NCBI RefSeq assembly: GCF_030272615.1
Contig: NC_081409.1
Coordinates: 203,113,949 to 203,177,948 of the forward strand
Direction of reading: 5' to 3'
Origin: Cryptomeria japonica
Taxonomy: Eukaryota > Streptophyta > Pinopsida > Cupressales > Cupressaceae
DNA length: 64,000 bases
The position numbers were made by a program, and so were the translations under genes. Positions 37,344-47,977 of the stretch are shown piece after piece. Each line of letters opens with the position of its first letter. Within the stretch, counting starts at the first letter, position 1. The notes beneath the pieces are model-generated. The model was not told where the DNA came from and did no database searches. It was given only the letters and a program-made list of their open reading frames with translations.

Positions 37344-38428
37344 GGGTGAACTCACAATAATGGTTCCCACTTTTTTGCCACTTTTGACACTGAGATGTAC
37401 ATTTTTTAAATAATCTTCAACTTCCGAGAACTATAACTTTTAAACTATTAAAAATTTGAAGATGATGTAAATTAGTGATTTCTAGAATTTTGTTTGTAGA
37501 TTCTATATACATTTTTTTCAAATTTTTTTGAAGGATTTTTAAAAAAAATTTCCATCTCCCTCGAAAAGTAGTTTTTTACAACAAACTATATTTTTTAAGA
37601 GTGAGGTGCCTCCCGAAATGTATAACTTTTTTTCTATAAATGATAAAAGCTCAATTCTTTCAAATTTTGGTTTTTAACATCAATATCTAGGGCTTGCATT
37701 TCGTTTTATAGTGATATGTTCAATATTTTTCATTTTATAATGTTTTGAAGTCCGACTAGTCATAATTTAGACATAGGTTTATGTTTGAACACATAACTTG
37801 TTCTATATAAATTGAAATTCATTTTTTTTTTTTTGGTTAGAAAGAAGACATCAATACCAAGGGCATAGATATTTTTTAGAATTTTTTTGAATTAGTTTCT
37901 TATTTTTCCCAATGCGTTGAACAGAGAAGTTCATGTTCGATGAAAAACCAATTTTCCATAAAATTAAAAAAACAAGAACATAATAAATTCAAAATATAAC
38001 AAAATTATACTCATTGGAAAGCTTGCTCTGAGTACTACAATCTAATGTTTTTGGGTTATCAAGATTATTTCATTCGTGCTTTGAACCAGAGCTCCGAAGT
38101 CATTAATTCTTCAAAATTCTGAAAATTTTTGGGAGAAACCTCAAATTAGAGGGTTCGAATGAACAGTACTTCGAGCGAATGGGGTTCGCTCGAATCCATT
38201 ATGGTTTGAGCGAACCCCTATTCGCTCGAACCAATAGGCTTTATTTTGGCTCATACAAAGTCACTCGCGGTTCGAGCGAACCCAAGTCCGCAACGTGGTT
38301 CGCTCAAACTCCCAGGGGTAGTTCGAGTGAATACCACTATTTGGCTCGAACACCTAGAAAATCGAAGTTCCCACTTTCGCCAAATTCCTTCGTTGGCAAA
38401 AGTGGGAACCATCTTTGTGAATTCACCC
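37344..38428. mobile_element. 1,085-bp DNA transposon, 35-bp TIRs, TSD TCCA, no transposase
   Basis: The left end is GGGTGAACTCACAATAATGG followed by TTCCCACTTTTTTGCCA. The right end, read on the minus strand, is GGGTGAATTCACAAAGATGG followed by TTCCCACTTTTGCCA. TCCA occurs on both sides (37340-37343, 38429-38432). Removing the insert and one TCCA restores a continuous gag frame across the site, which confirms the boundaries. Between 38170 and 38350 eight copies of TTCGAGCGAA or its complement occur in alternating orientation. The interior has no transposase ORF. Superfamily is uncertain: the 4-bp duplication fits no common plant class neatly. Confidence 0.75.
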
Positions 38429-38432
38429 TCCA

Positions 38433-39076
38433 ATACTTTCACTTCTTGGTAGATTGAGCAGCAAGAACATGTGTATCTTCATTTTGAGAACTCTTGACGA
38501 TTCCTCTGGTAGTCAATCTCGATTCTTCTTGAATACAATCTACTCGAAGTCAATAAAACTTAGGTAATTTTGACCTTCCACTTATGCTTTGAATAAATGG
38601 CTCCCATGAATGAGGCAAACCATTCAAGGCTAGCATGACAAGGTCTTTATCTATCACTTGATCCCCAATTGCGCATATTTGATCTCTCAATTCTAAAATT
38701 TTAATGAAGTAGGCGATGACTAAATCTCCTTTTGCCATCTTTACTTGGTGGAGTTGTTGTCTCAAGGTGAGAGCCCTACTTACGTTGTTAATATCATATA
38801 AACCTTCCAAGGTCTTGAATATATCTCTTGCAGTTGTCATCTTGGAGATGAGAGGTACCAAGTGATCCCTCACAGAGTCGATTAATATCTTCTTTTCTTT
38901 GATGGCATTCTTCTTGAATTGCAGTTTCTCCTCATGATTTTCAGGTTCGGATAAATCCTTCTCCTCTATGAATTGAAGAAGATCATTTATTCAAGTGTGA
39001 TGAGCACTCTAAACTTCCATGAGGTAAAGTTAGATGTGCCTTCAAGCCTATCTTTGACTTTAAGACCATTCACCAT
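38433..39076 (-). pseudogene. Copia gag (UBN2-type), N-terminal part
   Basis: The start ATG is at 39076 on the minus strand (MVNGLKVKDRLEGTSNFTSW), a typical Copia gag opening. A frameshift near 38990 is followed by an open frame with IDSVRDHLVPLISKMTTARD (around 38870) and YDINNVSRALTLRQQLHQVK. GLPHSWEPFIQSISGR (about 38590) completes the UBN2-like core. A second frame change near 38550 and a stop just upstream of the transposon insertion are present. Gag continues at 37339 beyond the insertion. Confidence 0.8.
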
Positions 39077-39159
39077 TTTTGAGACTTAGAGATACTACTC
39101 GACGAAGAGAGAGGATAGAATACTTAGAGGTTGTATAGAATCTGATCACGACCTTCTTT

Positions 39160-39178
39160 CATCGTGGCTCTGATACCA
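39160..39178 (-). other. Primer-binding site of the Copia element
   Basis: On the minus strand TGGTATCAGAGCCACGATG follows the LTR end CAACA with zero spacing. The first 14 bases match the complement of initiator tRNA-Met. Confidence 0.85.
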
Positions 39179-39313
39179 TGTTGAGACATGGACCAGCTAG
39201 GACTCAAACCTAGGACCTTCCATACGCTGCTGGAGTGCTCTACCACTGAGCTACTAGCCCCTCTTGGACCAGTCCATCGTCGGTCTAGGTGTGGCTTATT
39301 TCCAACACCAACA
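39179..39313 (-). repeat. 135-bp LTR containing a tRNA-like module
   Basis: It begins TGTTGGTGTTGGAAATAAGC and ends CATGTCTCAACA on the minus strand. It has the same length as the LTR at 61060-61194. The tRNA-like part is 39189-39260. Confidence 0.85.
39189..39260 (-). other. tRNA-like module in the Copia LTR (72 nt)
   Basis: The acceptor stem GGGCTAG/CTGGTCC pairs at all seven positions with G-U allowed. The D-arm is GCTC/GAGC and the T-arm is CTAGG-TTTGAGT-CCTAG. The anticodon arm has four good pairs and an eight-base loop (GCAGCGTA). A box TAGCTCAGTGG and B box GGTTTGAGTCC (one change from GGTTCGANTCC) are spaced as in tRNA genes. The eight-base loop argues against a working tRNA. Confidence 0.7.
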
Positions 39314-39332
39314 AAATGGAGTGTGTAGATAT

Positions 39333-40064
39333 GATATCAAAATATTGTTGTTTAGCATAATTCATTTTATTATCCTATTTTTAAAGATATTTGAGATTAA
39401 AACATGGTATCAAAATCTTGTTGTCTGGTATAATTCATTTTATTATCCTATTTTTAAGATATTTGAGATTAAAAGATAGCTATTATTTTTCTCAAAATTT
39501 AGTATGTACTTATCTTACATTCTTAAATGATTTGGATAACTAGAATAATTTAAAGAAAAAATAAGAATCTATATACTCTAGTTTGCATATATGTGTTCTT
39601 GTGAGATCTAGGTGATTATAGTTTTTTGATAATTCTAGAGGGATTTCAGCCATTCTATAACATCTAAAATAATTGAGAAAGTTCAAATTGACTTTTATTT
39701 AACAAAAATAATTGTGATCAAAAGAATCAATTATAAAATGGGGATTTGAGAGAGATTCTAGAAAGTAATTGATATTTTATTGCATCTGTAGCCCAAATGA
39801 TTTGGATAACTAGAATAATTTAAAGAAAAAATAAGAATCTATATAATATAGTTTGCATATTTGTATTCTTGTGAGATCTAGGTGATTATAGTTTTTTGAT
39901 AATTCTAGAGGGATTTCAACCATTCTATAACATCTAAAATAATTGAGAAAGTTCAAATTGACTTTTATTTAACAAAAATAATTGTGATCAAAAGAATCAA
40001 TTATAAAATGGGGATTTGAGAGAGATTCTAGAAAGTAATTGATATTTTATTGCATCTGTAGCCC
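39333..40064. repeat. Two local tandem duplications (about 72 bp and 270 bp)
   Basis: 39333-39404 is repeated at about 39405-39475 (AATTCATTTTATTATCC shared). 39525-39794 is repeated at 39795-40064 with about 98 percent identity by eye, starting AAATGATTTGGATAAC and ending ATCTGTAGCCC. Confidence 0.85.
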
Positions 40065-41180
40065 AAATGAACATGATATTTTAGTGTATTTGTAGCTCAA
40101 ATGAGAATGACCATCATGATATTTTAGTGCATTTCTAGCCCCGCCCCATTTTTACCTCCTCAATTGGAAACCCTAAAAAATAGGGGCTTCTATTTTTAGG
40201 AGAAGATTCCACATAATCCTTATAGTAGGAAAAAAAAATCCATGGGACCGCCTCTTCCTTAAAAGTAGAGCCTAAGCCCCTCCCATGAGACCCCTACCTT
40301 ATAAGAAAACTATTCAAAAGTTGAAATTAGAGAATTTGACCTTTAATTATTATTTTTCTCTCAAATCATATTTCTAGTTGTACAATACAAACTATATAAA
40401 GTAAAAAAAATTTGTAACAATGAGTGCCACTACTGTAGTGGTGGCACTATTCATGAGACACCGCCATTTCCTCCCTTTGTGCACACTACTAGGTCATGCC
40501 AAGCCTCCACCACCTAGACAATGATTTGAAGAATATCCATAAAATAATATTTCATGAATATTTTTCTCAAATAGCAATTTTGTGCCAAAATTTTGGTAGT
40601 GTTTAGTTTTAAAAGAGCAATTTTGGTATATAAAAGAAATTTTATGATATTACATGATCTTTTGAGAATATTCTATTCAAATTAAATATTTTAATAATTT
40701 TTAAAATATTCCATCCAATGAAATTATCAATTTTTTAAAAATTTGACTTCTTTACTATCACAATCTTAAATAATTTTATAATCAAACTTTGAAGGTCTAT
40801 AACTTGAAGATACAAACTTCATTTTTCATGCAATTATTTTTTGATTTAGGGTAGAATATCATGCTCTACAAACTGGTAAAATCATATTTCTAATTAGATG
40901 CTCTAAATTTTTAAAAATTGAAGATCCTAAAACTTTATTGCACAAATTTATTTTGAGATATTCTAGGAGGCATAACTTGTGTAAAGAAGCTCATTTTTTG
41001 GGTACTTTTTAATAGTTTTAAAATGGATGGAAATGAGGTTTCTAGGCCTTAGACTATAAATTAGGGTCACATTCACTTACCATTTTCGATCTATGGACCA
41101 TTTCGTTAGGTTAACAATCTATAGGGAGTTTAGCTAGCTGTTTTCCCCTTAAAATACATCTACTTCAAAAACTACTATCA
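40065..41180. other. AT-rich spacer, no gene recognised
   Basis: No ORF, LTR end or RNA gene is supported. Confidence 0.5.
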
Positions 41181-42578
41181 TTCTAGTTGGGTGATGCAGG
41201 AGCATCCCTGGTTCTTGGTAATCTTGCATCAACTAAAAAAACATTTCTTTTTTTGTTTGATTTCTGTTTTGCAATTTCAACATTCCTTTCTACACTTTCT
41301 TGCATTTGCTCACCGGATCTTACGAAGATAGATTTTGATCAAGGACATAATCATCTACCTTATTCCTAATCCATAGAACTTTTGGATCTTTTTCTAGCAA
41401 GTTGTCGATTCTGGATTCCGAGATAGTTTCCTGGCTTAGAACATCGAAACCGCTTGGACCTATCTTGCTATTGGCGAACCTTGCAGATCCCTTCCATTGC
41501 TTGTGAAGCCTCTATGCGTTGTTCCAACGTTCCTTGGGGTGTGGTCGACCTTCCTTTTGGTTGACACTTCATCCTATGGATTTTTCAGAGGATTCTCATT
41601 GATGGAGACTAACTTGGTGGTTTTACACATTTCATCATGTTTATCATTGTTTGACTCTTCTTGGACCGAGGCAGACCCTCTAGACCATATAAATCAATGT
41701 AGTTTAGCTTTTAGTTACCAATTTTTAGAACCGAGAACATCTATCTTGAGGTTAACTAGTCTAGTGTTAACCAAGACTGTAATAGAGCATGTCTGTATCA
41801 AGCCAATGAGTTGAATCTTCTTGTCCGCATGTTGTCGGTCGATTGTAAATAGTTTTCATGATATAATCAATTAGTTTTGCATTGCCTCCATCATCTTGTC
41901 TTGCTTTCATTGTGTTTTACTGTTGTTGTATGGTCCGAATAGATACCATTGAGGTCCCTCCTAACCGTGATTGCACCAAGTTATATCCGAGCTAGGTTTC
42001 ATTCTAGAGATTGTGTTGTCCTGAAGATTTTGTTGAGTGGCGAATTGTGGATCTGATCTAAAACTGCAGAGGATTGGTGTGAAGATGACACGAAGAGGAA
42101 ATAGGAATGGTGGAGTGTGTGGGAATGCAGACCTTGTTGTAATGGAAATGTTGAGAGGAATTGCAGCCTGGTTGGAAGTGGTTGAAATGGCCCAGAGAAG
42201 AGGTTGACATATTGAAGATGTGAGTGAAGATGAAGAAGAATCTAAGCACCAATAGAACAAGTAGCAAATTCACCAATGATTAATCTAGATGAAGAAAGGT
42301 TCTTGAGGGTTTTGAGTAGGGCAAACACCAAACCACATTTTACCCCATCGGAGTATGATAAAAAGTTGGACTCATATGAATTAATGGATTGGATCTCAGA
42401 GATGAAGTATTTTGACTTTGAGAAGTGGAAGAAAGAAAGGTGAAATATGCCTATACTAGGTTGAAAGGTCATGCGTCTCTTTGGTGGGAACATTTCCAAG
42501 TTGATAGACATAGAAGAGGTAAAGAGAAGATCAAATCATGGGAGCGGATGGTTTCCAAGTTGAAATTGAAGTTCAGGT
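41181..42578 (+). mobile_element. Gypsy element 5' fragment (LTR-like region, PBS, gag start)
   Basis: The primer-binding-site-like TTATATCCGAGCTAGGTTT is at 41981-41999 (compare TGGTATCAGAGCCAGGTTT). An ATG at 42085 opens MTRRGNRNGGVCGNADLVV. Gag continues in shifting frames with FTPSEYDKKLDSYELMDWI near 42340, and TRLKGHASLWWEHF near 42454. This matches the retrotransposon gag core of chromovirus-type elements. The LTR start is not resolved, and the fragment is cut at 42576 by the dispersed repeat. The many breaks indicate an old copy. Confidence 0.6.
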
Positions 42579-43490
42579 AAGTGCACAAAAATGATGTGCA
42601 AAAAGGGGGGTATAAGTGGATACCTTTTTTCTTAAATCAGGTGAACCTAAACTTGGAGGCAAAATTCGAACGTCATCCACTGAAAATATGAAGATAATCA
42701 AAGAACAAATATTATAGTACTCTGAATCTAGTTTCCAAACTACTAAATGTTTTAAAAATTGGATAATATTAAGGGGGTCAAACCTTTCACACATGAAAAA
42801 TAGACCCTGATTTTTTTTTAAAACATAACATTGTGTCTGATGTGCGCATCAAAAAACTCATAGTTAGATTTAGTATTTTGACAAATCCTTTGACAAAAAG
42901 ATAGTTAAGAGTGAGCACTAGAAGTTGTGTATTTTTTTTGTAATTTTTTCTTGTATTTTTTTTAATGATTTTTCCAATCGAACAGATCCTAAAAATAAGG
43001 TACATGTTCATGCGTGAAACATAACTTGCGCCAAAACAATCGAAAATACAATTTATTTATTTTTAAATTACAAAGAATCAAGTGCACTACAATAATATAT
43101 AAAGTTTTTTTAAATTTGGATAAGTAGATCAAAATTTATTAAAAAAATGGTACACATGTCTTTGAGAACTATGGAGACATTGGTAAAAGAAATTCAATAA
43201 TAATGTTATTGTTGTTCAAATTTTTTAAAAATTATATGGTTAGAAAGCTAAGAAGATGGGTCAAAATATGGTGACAATTTTAGAAATACCCACAAGTGCA
43301 AATCAGATGATGACAAAGTCGAGAAACCAAGTTGATAAAACAAAACACGTTGAAAAAAGGAGAGAAATGGAGGGAAATCAAAATTCCAACCCACAGATTT
43401 GTCATATAGGCCTATTCACAAGCCTAAATAGTCAAAAGTGTGCATGGGCTCCCAACTTCTACCCGTGTTTAAAATGTGGGTGTGTGCATA
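42576..43490 (-). repeat. Dispersed repeat of unknown class, copy 3
   Basis: This is the reverse-oriented relative of 1-786, beginning GGTAAGTGCAC at 42576 and sharing GGTATAAGTGG, KGF-KILNLT coding words and AAATTATATGGTTAGAAAGC. It inserted into the gypsy gag fragment, which ends at exactly this point. The other end is not defined precisely. Confidence 0.55.
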
Positions 43491-43513
43491 CATATTTATA
43501 TATGTATAATATG

Positions 43514-43641
43514 TTTTTTTTTTATTGGTAATGGGCCGAAGCTGATGAGGTGTACATACCTTACCCCCTTGTGGGATTTGAACTTGTGAGCTCCCTTTCA
43601 AGAACACAAGTTATCCACCATTAGGCCAACTCAGGTTGTAC
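43514..43641 (-). mobile_element. tRNA-derived SINE, 128 bp, 12-bp TSD ATGTATAATATG
   Basis: Read on the minus strand it starts GTACAACCTGAGTTGGCC and carries an A-box-like TGGCCTAATGG and a B-box-like GTTCAAATCCC. It ends in a poly-A tract (plus-strand T run at 43514-43523). ATGTATAATATG is present perfectly at 43502-43513 and 43642-43653. Size, Pol III boxes, A tail and long direct repeats are together diagnostic of a SINE mobilised by a LINE. It resembles short plant SINEs such as the Au family, but I have not matched it to a named family. Confidence 0.85.
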
Positions 43642-43653
43642 ATGTATAATATG

Positions 43654-43725
43654 ATATTTCATGTATATATATAAGTATATTTAATATGTATATAATATAT
43701 AATATACATACATATATATTATATA

Positions 43726-43759
<34 letters not shown>

Positions 43760-43913
43760 GTATATCTATATATGTATGTATGTATGTATGTACATGTATG
43801 TATGTATATATGTATGCATATATGTATATACATGTATATACACACACACACATATGTGTGTGTGTGTCTATAGTTTATATTATATATATGTAATATATAA
43901 TATATAATATATT
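43654..43913. repeat. AT, TATG/TACA and CA/GT microsatellites
   Basis: There are runs of TACATA, ATGTATGT, CACACA/GTGTGT and TAATATA. The miniature LTR element inserted at the right edge of this block, and the same kind of block continues after 61194. Confidence 0.9.
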
Positions 43914-44018
43914 TGTTGGTGTTGGAAATAAGCCACACCTTGACCGACGATGGACTGGTCCAAGAGGGGTTAGTAGCTCAGTGTTAGAGCACTCCAACAG
44001 CGTATCTTAGGTTCTAGT
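43914..44018 (+). repeat. 5' LTR of the TRIM, left part
   Basis: It begins TGTTGGTGTTGGAAATAAGC and contains the A box region TAGTAGCTCAGTGTTAGAGC, then is cut after CTAGT (44014-44018). Its sequence is altered and a few bases shorter just before the cut compared with the 3' LTR. Confidence 0.85.
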
Positions 44019-45708
44019 TGTAATGCCCATACCCTAGTCGAATTTTTAAAACCCGTTTAACCTTGATTGACTTCCTATGTGGCATTCTCAAATGGTAGAT
44101 TAACCGATATGCAATGTGTAGCTTAGATAATATAAATAAATTGTGCATACTTATTATTGTGCTTTTGCATCGATTTCCGTGTAAATGTACTTGTTCCTAA
44201 CCCTTGTGATAAATCTTGATCTAACGTCTTCAATGAATATGTATTTGTATATGCATGCTTGTATGAATTCATGGGTGCAGGAGATTCGCAGGTACAACAT
44301 CGCTTAGGGCAAGGTTCATCTCCTTTGGAATTTGCAAGGTTGAGTATGCTCTTTCATCTTTTGAATTCGGATTTAGTGGTCATATAACTCTCGTCTTGCC
44401 TTAGCCATGGTTAGGTGAGCATCGTGTGTGGATTCGTGGGGCTTGCGTTTCATTGGGATGCGTGTCGAGAGAATTGGAGGACTCCCTCGATTTGCGTGCC
44501 ATGCGCGAGGTAAGTGAGGTTTGTGATCCTAAGTATCAAATTTAAATTTATGAGTAGACGTGCACATTAGTGATATGAAAATTTAAATAGGTGGTTTCTT
44601 TATATGAGTAATCACTAATTTAAGAGATTGCTTTAAATTGTTATTGTAGCAAGCTTAAGGTATTTAACTGAGGTTAGTGTGCTCATTTACGCATTTGTAA
44701 CTTTTATGCATTTGTAATTGAGAAATTTGAATAAACAAGACTCTTGCATTAGATTAGTCCTTTATTTAAAAATGTCGCTTTATTAAGTTATATAGCGAGT
44801 TAATTTAATAGTTAATTTTAATAACTACGATTTTAATAAATTATGCATTTTAGAAAGGAAATTTTTTAAAGTCGTTTGGGAGATAATAATAAATTACTCA
44901 TTTTCGCATTTGGAGGGAAAAGGAAAAAAAAAAAATTATTATTATTTAAAAGAAATTATTTCTTCTTACTTGTATAGTTGATAAAATATAAAAGTTTGAT
45001 TTTCAGTAAATTAAATTAGAGTTGAATATGAAATAGAAGCTTTTAAATTTTAAAAGAAAAATGAACAAGGAGGGAATGAATGATTCCCATTTGGATTTTC
45101 ATTTATTGTATTTTAGAAATAAAACCCTAAATTCGAAATTGAAAAGGAGGACAAAATTAGGGTTTCATTTTTAACCTAGTTTGTAAGCATTTTTGGGGGT
45201 TCTTTGGCTGGGGAGTTTTTTGGGGAAAAAATGGAGGGATTTGCATTGTAGCAGCAGATTGGGAAAGCTCTTCTTCAAGACTCATGCCCGGAAATATCAT
45301 TACGAGGTAGGATTCGAATCCACTACCTTATTCATTTGTGGAATACAAAAATAGTCTTATCCTTGAATGATTTGGGGGTTTAGTTTTCAGTGTACTTTCA
45401 GACTTGGTTGTGCTTGAAATCAAACCTCATTTTGATGGATTTTGTGATTTTAAATTTGGTAGGAAAACTATCTCCATAATGGAGATTTTGGTATGAATCT
45501 GGAAATGTCTTTGAGGTGTTGTAATTCCTCATATCTTTGTGTGTATAAACCTGTTTGCATTTTAAAAAAAAAGAATGTTTATCATCAATATCATGAATAC
45601 CCAAAATACAGTTCGTTCAAAACGAACTGGTTATTTCGAGTCTGTGCGTTTTATTCCTTTATTGTCATATTGTGGCGGCGTGTTGTCTTTTTTTTTACAT
45701 TATATCGA

Positions 45709-46288
45709 ACCTGTATGTTGAAAAAAAAAAAGGGATCTGGGTTATCGCACTGGGCGGAGGGCTTATGTAGAAGAAGCCTTTGTTTTGGGGTTGAAGGGCG
45801 GGGAGCGGAGCTCCACCCGCTCATCCTCCCCTCCCCCACTAACTCCCCTCTCTCCCCGCTAACTCCTTGTAGACCTCCCGCTTGCATGTGAACGCTGCCG
45901 GTGGCCGCGACACTGCGGTGGCCGCAGGGCGCCGCGGGCCTGCGGGCACCGCAGTGGCGCCGCCACGCTAAAATCCCCTGCGTTAGGGCTTCGCTTGGGG
46001 TTCGGGCGCTATGCCTTTTACTTAACTTAAAAAAAATGTTTTGTTGTATTAATTGTATTTTCATTCGGTATTTTAGGCATGGATTAAACTCAGTTTTGGG
46101 TTTTATTACATGGTAACTATTAAGAAAGGGATGCTTAATTAAAATAGCTTTATTCCAAGTAATATTTATGATATAAAAAAAAAGAGTTGGGAGTTTTAAT
46201 TTTAGTGAATAATGTTTATATACATTTATATAGATATATATGTATATATATATATATATATGTATTTATATGCGTGAGTGGGGGTTAA
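45709..46288. repeat. Left copy of a 575-bp block flanking the chromovirus
   Basis: It matches 57876-58450 from ACCTGTATGTTG to GTGGGGGTTAA with a few percent differences and an 18-bp copy-number change in a GC-rich part. It ends at TTAA, which is shared with the truncated LTR that follows at 46285. It belongs to the outer LTR sequence. The Arg/Ala-rich minus ORF within it is not supported as a gene. Confidence 0.85.
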
Positions 46289-47892
46289 AGCCTCGGGAAG
46301 TCAAGCGAATCCATACGGGATTCCTTCCGAGTATGCATTGAATTAAGTTTGATTATCTTATCATTCAATTAGGATTCTTACTCAACCAAGCCTAGACCCC
46401 ACCCACGAACGCCTGAGTACGAGGGACAACTCCGTCCCAAGACTGCCTACATACCCACTTCGGCGTGGGATCAAGGCGTAAAGTATGTAGTTCTATCTAT
46501 GGTTTGATGTAAACTGATTTTTGTGGGTACGCAACCCTTTCTAGGGTCAGTGTCCCAGACAGTTTCTCTGCGGTTGCTACCCACGAAGGTAGCACTTAAG
46601 CGAAGGCTCAAGATGGCCTATTGCTTGTGGCCTAAACAAAATAACTAGAACCTAATTCTTATCATGAGCGTCACCCGATTTCAATCACCAATATCCCTTC
46701 GAGGTGAATAAATAAATAAATAAATAAAGTAAATTTCACGAGAGCTCTTAACTTGACCATCCCTAAGAGGGTTTACTATGGTTTATCTCAACGGATGTGG
46801 AATTCAATTAAAAGTTATCTTATTAAATTATCGATCCAAGAGGGATTACCCGCCCCTTGGATTTTTAACTTCCAAATGTCCCTTATTACTCCCCGACGAT
46901 TTATAGGGACGATGCCACAGACGTCGTTAATGCAGCTTTATTAGGCGTTAAGTGCAGTAGTTCAACACGACGGCATTACCCGTAAGCGTGACCCAGAGGC
47001 ACCGTATATACCGAACGCTGCTAGTTTTAGTTTTCCAACTCCATTTGTTTAGTTTTCTAAACTAACATCATACTTGAATATAATTATGAAATGGATGTAC
47101 ATAATTTAAACCTTAAATACTATTTGAACAAAGAATATCATTATTCTACAATTAATTGGATTAATACATGTATTGGCATGGTAATGATAATTGCGAACTT
47201 ACGAGTAATTGCATGAAAAATACGAAATAATCATAATGCAATGCAAAAGTAACGTCATTTATATTCAAAATGCAGAAATGTTTTCTCTATCGCAAGACTT
47301 AATTAGTTATAAGGTTACAAATTTCTCATGAGTGACCAAATTGAATAATAATGAGACTTTACTTATCTCCAAAAATTATGGGTCAAATAATCCATTCATT
47401 TCTCTAAGGAATTGAAATAATACATTGAATTCAACTCTTGTTAATTTTAAGGAAATTAAATTTAACTAAACAAATGTACATGAAAAAGAAATTAATTTAA
47501 TTTTAATTTAAAACGATACACAAAAATACTTAAATGTTAAATCGAATGTTAAAACTTCCATCGAAAATTCCTACGGCAATCTCGTTTTATTAATATATAT
47601 ATAAAACCAGGGGGTGGGGACCACGGGTCCCGTCACTCCCTGCGGTCCTGCATATGCAGGCCCGTAGGGGTTGGCGGGGCCACGTGGTCCCCTCCACTCC
47701 CCTGCGGCCACTTGTAGTGACCGCAGGGTAGTGGGGGGTACCACTAACCCTGCCGGTTTTCGGTAACGCCGCTCCGCGTACACGCGGTTATTTTCGGGTC
47801 TGTGCGTACGTGCGGTTATTTTTGGGGTCTGTGCCGAATGCAGTGATTGATAATGCAACATTAATATTTGTAAATTGACATTAGGATTATAA

Positions 47893-47977
<85 letters not shown>

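Larger units (their letters stand above)
35922..39313 (-). mobile_element. Copia element with the 135-bp tRNA-like LTR, interrupted by a DNA transposon
   Basis: Reading leftward it has an LTR (39313-39179), a primer-binding site, gag, a zinc knuckle, protease, GAG-pre-integrase, integrase and a short piece that looks like the C-terminal end of RNase H, so RT is deleted. Gag is split by the DNA transposon at 37344-38428. No matching 3' LTR is found to the left, and the element end near 35500-35920 is unclear. The LTR is the same family as the miniature elements at 32575 and 43914/61194. Confidence 0.75.

Noticed and set aside
43681-43938. Cys/Tyr-rich ORF on the minus strand
   Set aside because: It is made of TATG/TACA microsatellite sequence.
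45290-45345. Possible SINE or tRNA-like B box GGATTCGAATCC
   Set aside because: No A box at a suitable distance, no A tail and no flanking duplication.
45651-46064. Arg/Ala-rich 137-codon ORF (and its copy at 57845-58249)
   Set aside because: It lies in the GC-rich part of an LTR, the two copies differ by frame-changing indels near the end, and no domain is visible.
46753-46944. ORF repeated at 55189-55380 as a conserved gene
   Set aside because: Identity simply reflects the two LTRs of one recent element.
47880-47972. CRISPR-like or spaced repeat array
   Set aside because: It is an AT/TATG microsatellite without regular spacers; no CRISPR is expected in plant nuclear DNA.
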